A DNA stretch of 64,000 bases from Takakia lepidozioides (lineage: Eukaryota; Streptophyta; Takakiopsida; Takakiales; Takakiaceae). This document shows positions 46,001 to 54,214 of this stretch, in pieces (position 1 is the stretch's first letter; each line of letters starts with the position of its first letter). Location of the stretch: NCBI GenBank assembly GCA_030704615.1, contig CM060733.1, forward strand, positions 62,062,001 through 62,126,000. Reading direction: 5' to 3'. The notes under the pieces were generated by a model. That model was not told the origin of the DNA. It saw only the letters and a list, made by a program, of their open reading frames with translations, and searched no databases. The position numbers and the translations under genes were made by a program.

Positions 46001-48852
46001 GGATGACTTCGCAGGCATAGGGGAGACTCCAACCAATCTCCAGGAGTTGATTGATTGCGCGAAGAGATACTTTGATCTTTGGGGGCTAGAGGCTAATGTC
46101 AGCAAATGTGCAGTGGTAGCATTCAACGACAGAGGAGAGGGAGGAAGTGATCTTAAGTGGCAGTGGGGTAGCCAAGAGATCCCGGTCCTCCCTTCCTACA
46201 CTTACCTGGGCGTTGAGTTCTCCTCCAATTGTAATTGGGATGCACATATCCAGAAAGTTGTTCAAACTGGCAAGGGCAAAGCTCTGGGGCTCACTAAATT
46301 TTTCCACTGCAGAGGGGTCAACTCTGAGGTCAAGAAAACCATGCTTTGTCGCGTTATTAGACCTGCCTTGGAGTACGGATCTGCAATATGGGTCGATAAC
46401 TCCAACCAGGCTAAGTCTCTAGAATCCATTCAAGTGGGGGTGCTTAAGGAGTGTATGTCAGCATGCTCCAAAACAGCCAATGTGGCTGTTCGGGGTGAGT
46501 TTGGCATTCCGTCCTTAAGCTCCCGACGAGATGAATTCAAGGTCAGATGGTGGGGTCAGCTGCAACATATGCCCAACACCAGATATCCTAAGTTAATCGA
46601 CTCTATATCTTGGAAACAGGACCGCCCTGTCAAACAGGCTAAGTCCTGGCAGAAGAGAGTAGAAGAGATCCTCAAGGACCTGGACCTGGATCCGCAAGTC
46701 TTGACCCTGCTGGCTGTCCTGAGGCCTAGTTTTTGGGCAAATCACACACAGCAGATTGATGCTTGTGTGAAGGGATTTCTAGAGGATATCTGGAAAACCC
46801 GGATTAATTCTTTATATGGAGGTAAGTCTTACTACCAACGTCAGCCCCTGACAGAGGTAGGTTCTGTCCCTTTTGTTCCCGCTCAAACTGGGCGCGGGGT
46901 CAATGGCCACAAGGCTACGGCAAACAACGTCTTATGAGTACAATCTCTTCTGCCAGGACTTAGCCTGTTTGACAGGGCGGTCCTGTTTCCAAGATATAGA
47001 GTCGATTAACTTAGAATATCTGGTGTTGGGCATATGTTGCAGCTGACCCCACCATCTGACCTTGAATTCATCTCGTCGGGAGCTTAAGGACGGAATGCCA
47101 AACTCACCCCGAACAGCCACATTGGCTGTTTTGGAGCATGCTGACATACACTCCTTAAGCACCCCCACTTGAATGGATTCTAGAGACTTAGCCTGGTTGG
47201 AGTTATCGACCCATATTGCAGATCCGTACTCCAAGGCAGGTCTAATAACGCGACAAAGCATGGTTTTCTTAACCTCAGAGTTGACCCCTCTGCAGTGGAA
47301 AAATTTAGTGAGCCCCAGAGCTTTGCCCTTGCCAGTTTGAACAACTTTCCGGATATGTGCATCCCAATTACAATTGGAGGAAAACTCAACGCCCAGGTAA
47401 GTGTAGGAAGGGAGGACCGGGATCTCTTGGCTACCCCACTGCCACTTAAGATCACTTCCTCCCTCTCCTCTGTCGTTGAATGCTACCACTGCACATTTGC
47501 TGACATTAGCCTCTAGCCCCCAAAGATCAAAGTATCTCTTCGCGCAATCAATCAACTCCTGGAGATTGGTTGGAGTCTCCCCTATGCCTGCGAAGTCATC
47601 CGCAAACATAAGGGCTGGTATGGTGGTATCACCCACCCTTAACCCAAATCCCTCACTTCCCACATCCTCGAGGAGTTGATTGATGAAAACATTGAAGAGC
47701 AGAGGGGAGAGAGTACATCCTTGAGCTACACCTTGGTCTATGTCGAAGAAGTTGGACTTCTGTCCATTAACAGTGACACAGCTTTTGGTGTGAGCATACA
47801 AGTTGTGGACAACTCTCCACATCTTTCCCTTGATCCCACAAGACCAGAGGCGGAACCATAGGCTATCTCTCCACACTGTGTCATAAGCCTTTTTGACATC
47901 CAGGAAAAAAACATAAGTGGGTTTCCCTTCTTTTTTCCTTCCCTGGATAATCTGGCTTAGAGTGAAGATATGATCCACACAGCCCCTGTTTCGCCGAAAG
48001 CCAGCTTGGCCTTCGTGGAAACAACCTCTAGACTCCAGATCAACCTCGAGACGAGTACTTATAACTCTGCAGAATGTCTTGCCAACAGCATTGAGGAGCG
48101 TGATGCCACGGTAGTTCCCCGGTTCTTCTCTGTCACCCTTCTTGTATAGATTGACAATGACCCCCTGTCGCCAGCGAAAGGGGATCATTTCAGTCTTCCA
48201 GATAAGGTTAAAGAGGAGAACAAAGAAAGAGAGAGACTGAAAGAAGAGAGGGAGGAATCAAGGTCAAAGTCAGACTCATGAGTTTTGTTTTTCATACAGA
48301 GAACCGGTTTCACAAACATATTATGTCTATCCACTTCATTCACTGTTGTTTCTTATAATCTAGCTGCCTGGATGGTGCCTTGCATTGGCAACAGGACCCG
48401 CCTATGCACATATTTTCCCTCAGGATGTACGACAGCTAAGAATCTGCCCCGTATATATGGTAGATTTTAGAAGTCCATTTCTGGACATACCGACCAGACA
48501 TATACTAAGGAGCACACTCTAGATGCATTCCTTGCAACTCTCCAGAAGCAGCAGAAACGGGCCACCAATACACCACCATTACTGCAGACACGATTCCTAA
48601 CATGAAATTAAATCTCAATTCAAAGACCATTCCTTCAAATCACTTGCCTGCGATGAGGGCAGTTTTTCCAACGAGCTTTCCAGGTCCATGGTGTCCAGTA
48701 CTCCGGGGAGACGTTTTCACAGATCCGCCACCTCCTTGCTCTCCATCTTCTCCAGATACTGCTGCGTATCCTCTCCTCAATATTCCTATGGCAGGCACAC
48801 ACCTTAAGCGGAACAATATCTGCGAGAGAGAAGAGAAGCTAGAGCTCCCCAT
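40075..48852 (-). CDS. Classical short-chain dehydrogenase/reductase, copy B (intact)
   Basis: Exons are 48,648-48,852, 41,218-41,417, 40,931-41,067 and 40,075-40,477, giving 314 aa. The domain order is presequence-like N-terminus (residues 1 to about 45), GKLVGKTALIAGAGSGIGRQ with a complete glycine motif, NNAGIM, LAVNVKG, INTAS, YTASKG, then NALCPGPLRTELL and the closing LLVDGG. This is the full set of classical SDR residues (Asn, Ser, Tyr, Lys). These enzymes carry out NAD(P)-dependent oxidation or reduction of alcohol/carbonyl groups; the substrate is unknown. Intron 1 has a GC-AG boundary and is 7.2 kb because of nested LINEs. It is still open and correctly phased, so it is likely the working copy if the intron is spliced. 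Confidence 0.9.
42472..42488. repeat. 17-bp target-site duplication of nested LINE, left
   Basis: TCTCTTCTGCCAGGACT, repeated exactly at 46,944-46,960. Confidence 0.9.
42810..46937 (+). CDS. LINE polyprotein: N-terminal domain, APE endonuclease, reverse transcriptase (1,375 aa)
   Basis: Residues 1 to about 170 are an unrecognised N-terminal region. Residues about 168-290 hold three tandem copies of a unit containing FGTLNGLPILKVYTRR and HGV-VP. The APE-type endonuclease starts near residue 312 (LATFNFSGLT) with AGQETWE, LLGDFNARVG and GTSDHFLVW. The reverse transcriptase spans about residues 825-1,120, with GYKAGGPDGI, NYRGITLLNAVGKTFCRV, FFLDVKKAYDTVW, GVAQGCTLSPLLF and LMFADDFAG (FADD at 45,995-46,006). 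The C-terminus lacks the CPLCGQ zinc ribbon of the sister copies. The ORF is uninterrupted, so the copy is young, but the deletion and short 3' end may make it inactive. The upstream start could be earlier. The clade is unsure; it is not the L1 type seen at 1-8 kb. Confidence 0.9.
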   Translation: MGSGWFLCLNLWPAKTIKNLAPINIYTPQGDPWELVTYAKSRASCVVFGVNPRMDDVSFKTTCSSLGLDFMANGTISRLDNRGTLKVAMTKSASNRVPHQFNLKEVRPLTGWRAVLDIGDSMGRSRKTTKGNNFNLRVSNRFDALDEVESKQPEGQDAPKCTEPERPESEGFGTLNGLPILKVYTRRTNSIHGVIVPKPSDGQSVSKCAEPEGFGTLNGLPILKVYTRRAKSIHGVIVPKQSDGQSAPMCAEPVRRVTERFGTLNGLPILKVYTRRAKSTHGVTVPPLQNGWPSRSNHKLPRRQTIHTQRAGLRLATFNFSGLTNQRKQLEVGQVLRTNDIHICAGQETWETSDKLVGDVIGYKWAGKMCTLKAASAKRGQKGVGFFVRDFLFDNCEIINKGLRYEHSIWLKLNLKGGMSTKDLFVGCVYMPTEGTLSADADKAFEDVKLDCASFLAKGQVVLLGDFNARVGKGIHQDDIIGPFGEDELNSNGRRLINCLEQLQLLTLNNRTRGDQVQWTREKPQTGERSIVDYIIMDKILFPQCANVLIDRTDIGTSDHFLVWTEIKRCFPTTKRSVKRSIRKWRIEKFHNEEVKAEYVQALQEALPHFVQSLQELQSCSVNARNEVERAVDSWESFVSSVADKIIGRKLIVCGRAVNWWTNEIKLKIAERRALYKECCNLETNRELWARYYQLRKDINQLVRSQKKLYWDKLYSEINSNYHGGNDKKFWLALQRLYKPKNGQQVQALKTTKGAVVTSSVDIVKTFETHYSILGRTSRSNSEGSSAEWRDTVGKTVPMIQNSPDELEYISMAYNAPISSSEIVEAIEHLNGYKAGGPDGIVNELIKHGGDPMIEALVLLFNLIWKTEMIPFRWRKGVIVNLYKKGDREEPGNYRGITLLNAVGKTFCRVISTRLEVDLESRGCFHEGQAGFRRNRGCVDHIFTLSQIIQGRKKEGKPTYVFFLDVKKAYDTVWRDGLWLRLWSCGIKGKMWRVVHNLYAHTKSCVTVNGQKSNFFDIDQGVAQGCTLSPLLFNVFINQLLEDVESEGFGLRVGDTTIPALMFADDFAGIGETPTNLQELIDCAKRYFDLWGLEANVSKCAVVAFNDRGEGGSDLKWQWGSQEIPVLPSYTYLGVEFSSNCNWDAHIQKVVQTGKGKALGLTKFFHCRGVNSEVKKTMLCRVIRPALEYGSAIWVDNSNQAKSLESIQVGVLKECMSACSKTANVAVRGEFGIPSLSSRRDEFKVRWWGQLQHMPNTRYPKLIDSISWKQDRPVKQAKSWQKRVEEILKDLDLDPQVLTLLAVLRPSFWANHTQQIDACVKGFLEDIWKTRINSLYGGKSYYQRQPLTEVGSVPFVPAQTGRGVNGHKATANNVL
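43320..43665 (+). repeat. Three in-frame tandem repeats in the LINE ORF
   Basis: Units of roughly 110-130 bp (starting near 43,321, 43,444 and 43,588) encode near-identical FGTLNGLPILKVYTRR segments followed by IHGVIVPK or THGVTVPP. They lie between the N-terminal region and the endonuclease. Confidence 0.85.
46944..46960. repeat. 17-bp target-site duplication of nested LINE, right
   Basis: TCTCTTCTGCCAGGACT, identical to 42,472-42,488. Confidence 0.9.
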
Positions 48853-49242
48853 GGTAAAAGCAGACAGGAAATGCGAAAACAGCCTCTTCTACCAGCTCTA
48901 TTCAACTGGTTACTCCCGGTGATCAGACACGGTATTACCTTGATACCGTTCTCAAAACTTATGTACTAGATGTGGTTTACTGGTAAATACCGGTCGCCCC
49001 TGGTGCGAAGAGCTTCTTCATGTTTTCCGCTTTGCTCTTCTATGTTGGGAGAGGCCATGCCCAAGGCGCTGTCTTCCCCTTGCGGAGGATGGGTGGGAGT
49101 TCTCAGATCATGCTGTAGGATAATGGTTCACGCGGTGGGGCGGAAATGGAAGTCCACCTTTGCAGTGTCGGGCCCGAGACCCTTCCAAGTGAGGGCTGTC
49201 ACACCTCCCCAGCGTCTAGGGGAACTGAAAAGAGGTATAAAC

Positions 49243-49478
49243 CAGTGTTGTGCGGGTCCGGGTTTTGAAGGCGGGTACCCGGCGGGTTAGGATCCGGGTT
49301 ACCCGGACCCGTGCTATCACAAAAAACCCGGACCCTGACCCGGGTTCATTTCTAAAATGAACCCGGAACCGGACCCGCCTGCTGGGTCCAGAACCCGTTA
49401 AACCCGCTACCCGCGGGCCAATGTAGCGGGTCAGGGTCCGGGTCTTAATTTTAGATGGGCATGCGGGGACAACCTTAG
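49243..49478. mobile_element. GC-rich palindromic MITE-like element, copy B
   Basis: Same element as 16,861-17,095, at the equivalent place between the SDR and SEC-C genes, so it predates the duplication. Confidence 0.45.
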
Positions 49479-49899
49479 ATCTGGTAGGTTTTGTCATTCT
49501 AGCGATGACCGAAGGTCGGAAGCTAGTGTAGCGTAGAGCAGGAATAGGGTGCCATAGTGCCACGTCATCGTAGACACATCATCGTAGACACGTCGTCGTC
49601 GTCGTCAATTTCTTTGGAATCTGCCCGGACTGCCCGCCCGAAATATGCCAATAGAAATCGCCGCGCCAACTTTTTCCGCAATGCCCGGATCTTGATCTTC
49701 TTGAACTGCAGGAGCTCTGCCGCCATCGTTCACCTTGCAAGCAGCAAGCTCTCAACGAATTGAGGAAATACATGTTGAGGTAGATTGTAGCCCTGCGTTG
49801 TCTTTTACGTTCTTGTCGTCTCTCACCGTCACCCGTTCCTGCATTTTCCCGACGGACCCATATCCCAGAATGCACACATTGGCCCTCACATGCATTAGG

Positions 49900-51566
49900 T
49901 TTTGCAACGGCGACGGAGGATGAGGGTTCATCTGCAGGAGCTTCGTCCTGGATGCAGAGGCTAAAGAATGTGAGCAAGACACCTTCATCAGATTCTTCCC
50001 AATCGAATACTTTTAAAGAAAAGTCTGTGTTTGAGCATGACCTTACAATGGAAAGTGAGTGCCATTCTACTGTGTCGCTAGGTGCTCTGCTACAGATTCA
50101 ACAATCTAATATCATAAAAGGCCCCCACTTGCACAATGTGACTGTTGGGAGTTGATCAGTATGAACCATTGGATCACTTTGTTTATTTATTGCAAAGGAC
50201 ACTTCACGAATTTCTTAGCTGAATGAAATGATGGTGCAGACAAGTGTGCTTCTGGTACCAATTTGGCTTATAGGAGACAATGGCGGATATGCTTCTTCCA
50301 GCAACATGCAACTGCAGGAAGGAACCCAGTAGGTGTAAATTGGAGACTGAAGAGAAATACCCTAAAGCCTAGACTGGGCCTGCATTATGATGATTCGCAA
50401 TAAAGGACACCAGTATAACAAAGGGGGGGATGTGGAAGCTGGCCGATGGTTCCCGCCACTCATTGAAAGAAGACATAAAATTTCTTGTTTGATCACTGTT
50501 ACTCTTCCCACGAAAGACTTACATTCCCGGTTGTCCACTTTTTGCAAGATTCACAGATGCTGCCGCATTCCAGCAACCCCCCATCAACTCTTCCACCTTC
50601 ACCAACCAACAAATCCATGGTGTCAACCTCAGGCCAGACCCTTCATCTCCCAGCTATGGCCACCTTATATTCAAGGTATAGGGACAAATATATTTCATCA
50701 TTCAAGGTATTAAAAGATGGTAGGAAACAGACAAACAGTGGAAAGCCATTGTTGAGACAGCGGGAGGAGAGATTTTGAGAAGAGAATGCAGCTGCCAGAG
50801 CATAACAAAAACATACAAGAGCTCTTAGGCAACAAACACGGGAGACTAACCTCGTCAAGAGACTTGGGAAGCGGCTTGCCTTCCTCCTTAAGCTTCATCA
50901 CACGCCTGTTTGCCTCCTTTGCCCACTCGTACTTTGCCAGTACGGCATCAACATCACGCATAGTGCACCCCCACTCCGTTGCCACCTCAGCCTTGTGCAG
51001 CTCTCCAACTCGCTGGACCCACATCATGCCCAGCCCGATGCCCCTTGCTTACTTTCTGAAGACATTGTGTGCTCACGTGCAAGCCCGGCCGTCCAGTATG
51101 CAGCCCTCTTTAACTGTTTACCACTTTTGAAGGTTGGTGCTCTCATTAAACATTGAAACAGACTTTCCTGTAGCAACCAATTTCAGATGTAATGAAAAAG
51201 CATACCAGAGGGTCATGTCGGGCTAGGGATCGAAGAATCCCCTCCTGTCTCTCAAGGGATTTTACAGCTGATACTTCACCCCCTCTGGGCAGGCCGCGTC
51301 CAAATGTCGTTAGACTTCCAAACTGGCGTGCCTTCTTCAACTCATCTGCAAAATCTGTACAACACAAAGAAAATCTATTGAGAGGCAGAGCTAGATTTCA
51401 AAGAAAGATTCACAAATCGAGTACATACTTGTACTAAACCGGTTATTGGGCTAATTTCCAACCTCTGACCGCCGTGGCTGCAAACTACAGGATTGGGCTC
51501 TCAATCTGGGGTCTTCAAGTCGAAATGTTGCTTGTCCATGCGGCTCTGGAAAAAAGTACAAGAGGT
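49900..51566 (+). pseudogene. SEC-C motif protein gene, copy B, broken by inversions
   Basis: The Ser-rich N-terminal piece is on the + strand at about 49,918-50,155. The FADELKKARQ exon (about 51,360-51,207), the WVQRVGELHKAEVATEWGC piece (about 51,027-50,850) and the first half of the SEC-C exon (NLAKSGQ, about 50,531-50,600) are now on the - strand. The second half (SRNVACPCGSGKKYKR) remains on the + strand at about 51,520-51,566. The break falls inside the SEC-C exon, between AKSGQ and LSRN. The gene cannot yield the original product. Confidence 0.7.
50458..51519 (-). other. Two adjacent inversions relative to copy A
   Basis: Segment 1: 50,458-50,530 is the reverse complement of 18,069-18,144. 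Segment 2: 50,531-51,519 (989 bp) is the reverse complement of 18,146-19,134 (989 bp). Both are inverted in place and keep their left-right order, so two neighbouring inversions occurred rather than one. Sequence outside is collinear. Confidence 0.9.
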
Positions 51567-51819
51567 GGGTTCTTGCTCTTTTCACAACTCCTCTCATCTC
51601 TCTGCCCCATTCCAATGGGAGTGTCGTAAGGCGGAGAGAAGCAATGTTTCTGGCTGCTTTATCTCACACTCATACTTAAACAGATGGATTTTGTGGCTAG
51701 ATGAGTCAAATTTCAAACTTAAAGCAAAGCAAGTAGTACTATCAAACATCATGTAGCCTGGCAATAAGCTGGCCATGAGGCATCTCTGGCTTGAACACTA
51801 TCTTACATTTCACGCAATG

Positions 51820-52920
51820 TGGTGAGGGCACCTTCTTCTTCGACCTGTTTCAGCCTGTTTTATCTCTCATGAGACTCGGTCCTGAGATCCTGTTATCAGA
51901 GTCGTCCCTAAATTCTGATGTTGAACTCTGCAAGGTAGCTTGTTAGTGGATCTATGGTGGTTTTGGAGTGATTTTAACATGTTACTGCCAATGTGGCAAC
52001 AGGAAAGAATCAAAAAACAGATAACAGAGACGAGGAGAAGCTTTGGAATGCTCACCTCAACGATGACCGCAGCTTCTGAAAGAGGATCAAGAGAGGGAGT
52101 CCACAATGCCTCTTCTGGCACTTCTGCGCATGTGAAGATGCTTTGTGAGGCAGGCAGACTGACAGAGGCTCTCTGCATAGATAGCTGAAGGTGCAGGGAT
52201 AGAGGGTGGGTCCAGATTCATCTAACAGGGCCAGATTTCAAGCTTCAGATCACCTATGATTCCCTGTGGAAGGACAGGTACAAAAAATAGATGGTCAACT
52301 GCAACCCGCAGCGGCAGCGGTCAGACACTGCTAATGAAGGCACCTTCTTTAACACATTTCACCCTGTTTTTCCCTCTTATCAGAGTCGGCCCTAAATTTC
52401 CGTGTTGAATTCTGCAAGTTAGCTGGTTGAGTGAACCTTTGATAGTTTGGAGTGAATGACATGATACGGCCAATGTGACAACAGGAAAGTATCCAGAAAC
52501 AGGTAACAGAGCTGAGGAGAAGTTGTGGAATGAATACTTTTCCTAACCCCAGTTAATGGTGGGACAACTGAGGCAAAAAGGTGAATGCATGTTGGATTAC
52601 AGAGAGTAGCAGATGCAATTGAGCATACAAACTAGTGTGATAAGTTGAGTTGGGTGTTTCCTAGAACTTCAAGCTCCAAATTACCTATGATTCCCTGTGG
52701 ATCAATAGCTACAAGAAACCTGCATCGGTAGATGGTCACCTAAAGGCAGCAGCTGCAGCGGCACCTTTGCTAAAATCAGGCACCTCAACCATGACCACAG
52801 CTTCTGCAAGGGGATCAAGAGAGGGAGGCCACAATGCCTCTTTTGGCACTTCTGGGCATGTGAAGATGCTTTGTGCGGCAGATAGTCTGACAGAGGCTCT
52901 ACAGACTTTAAACAAAAGAG
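51820..52920 (+). repeat. Internal duplication of the PPR gene 5' region, copy B
   Basis: Same two-block arrangement as 19,440-20,540 in copy A. Confidence 0.6.
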
Positions 52921-53767
52921 GCATTTCAACAGATTCAGATACATATGTCTGTCTCTTGCTTAAGTGCATCAAGATGGAAGGTCTGGAAGCTGGAAAGCAG
53001 ATGCACACTCACATTATCCAAAGTGTATTCCCGCCAAGTGTTTTTCTACTCAACACCCTTGTCTATATGTATGTTAAGTGCAGGAGCATCATGGATGCTC
53101 ATCAAGTGATCAACAGAATGCCTCAACCATCTTTGATCACGTGGAACGCGATGCTTGCAGGGTATGCACAGCAGGGGCGTGGTATGGAGGCCTTGGAGAC
53201 CTATGATCAAATGATGGGGGAAGGGGTGAAGCCCGACCACATCACGTTTCTGTGCATTTGCAATGCGTGTGCAAGCCTGGCAGCTCTGGAAAAGGGTGAA
53301 GAGGTGCATGGCGACATTGTCAGAGCTGCAATTGTACCAAATGTCAATACCCTCGTGGACATGTATGAAGGGAGTGTTCGACAGTATGGCTTAACAAGAT
53401 GTGGTGTCGTGGAGTGCAATGATTGTAGGATATGCACAGCAATGGCCTGGGATGGAGGCTCTGGAACACGATGCTTGCAGGGTACGCACAGCAGGGGCGC
53501 GGTATGGAGGCTTTGGAGACATATGAGCAAAAGATGTGCGAAGGGGTGAAGCCTGACCACATCACATTTGTTTGTGGTTGCAATGCGTGTGCAAGCCTGG
53601 GAGCTCTGGAAAATGGGAAAGACGTCCATGGTGACATCGTCAAAGCTGGAATTGCACCAGATTCATCTTGAACACTGCCCTGGTGGACATATGCCAAATG
53701 TGGGTGGATCGAGGATGCGAAGGGAGTTTTCAACACTGTGGCTGAACAAGATGTGGTGTCGTGGAAC
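52767..53767 (+). pseudogene. PLS-class PPR gene, copy B, cut by element B
   Basis: The open frame 52,767-53,549 has no internal stop at the codon that is TGA in copy A (here AGA at 52,917-52,919). Its PPR repeats include NTLVYMYVKCRSIMDAH, SLITWNAMLAGYAQQGRGME and ACASLAALEKGEEVHGDIV. A frameshift after LVDMYEG (about 53,365), shared with copy A, ruins the rest. A later repeat is readable in another frame (MLAGYAQQGRGMEALETYE, 53,470-53,670). Coding is cut at 53,767 by element B, and the 3' half lies outside the window. The intact sequence GVKPDHITF at 53,222-53,250 is the empty site for element A. Confidence 0.85.
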
Positions 53768-54214
53768 GGGGAATGCTTGCGCGTGAGCCTATGAGCCTGT
53801 GAGCCTGGCTAGGCTCACACCACGTCAGCAAGCTTCCACGTGTTCAGGCCCTAATTCCGTGCTTACCCCCCCCCCCCCCCCTATTACCGCGGATCAGCTG
53901 TCGCCTATGTCCTAATTTTTTATCCCTCTTCATGGCCCCCACATGAATATTCTTTGTGGCCGAGAACAATGGCAGGTTTGCGGATGAATTATGATTGAGG
54001 TCATGACTTTGGAATGAGGAGATCGTCCACTAGAGAACTGAATATTAAAAGCAAACATTTTTTTTGGGCAAAGCAGTACATTCATTCCAACACACAAACA
54101 TTTTTCAATTCCGCAATCCGAAGACCTATCCTAGGCAATCCCTAACTGTACTTACGGGAACGCGCAAAGAACTTGAAAAACAGTTTGGAGATGGAAGCAA
54201 AACCAAAACACAAT

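Larger units (their letters stand above)
42489..46943 (+). mobile_element. Nearly full-length LINE nested in an older copy of its own family
   Basis: 4,455 bp between exact 17-bp target-site duplications. It consists of about 320 bp of 5' untranslated region, one long ORF and a very short 3' end (stop at 46,935-46,937, then GAGTACAA). There is no poly(A) tail. Relative to the older copies an internal segment is missing near 46,712 (DPQVLTLL|AVLRPSFW), which removes the zinc ribbon in frame. Confidence 0.9.
41478..48221 (-). mobile_element. Older 5'-truncated LINE in SDR intron 1, copy B (split by a nested LINE)
   Basis: Two parts on the - strand, 48,221-46,944 and 42,488-41,478, rejoin at one copy of the 17-bp target site to give continuous coding (KQAKSWQKR|VEEILKDLD). 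They encode the reverse transcriptase (FADD box), thumb, a CPLCGQSEDSIHFLIHC zinc ribbon and a C-terminus. It lacks the two deletions seen in copy A's version, so it is closer to the original insertion. The 5' truncation point is the same as in copy A, so the insertion predates the duplication. Confidence 0.9.
36470..53767 (+). repeat. Segmental tandem duplication, copy B
   Basis: Direct repeat of copy A with these differences: a roughly 770-bp extra segment at 38,008-38,776, a nested LINE of 4,455 bp plus additional older LINE sequence in SDR intron 1, two adjacent inversions at 50,458-51,519, and element B inserted at 53,768. The PPR 3' half of copy B lies beyond element B, outside the window. 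Confidence 0.9.

Noticed and set aside
53866-53881. Run of 16 C as a regulatory signal
   Set aside because: Present only in element B at this place; simple homopolymer growth explains it.
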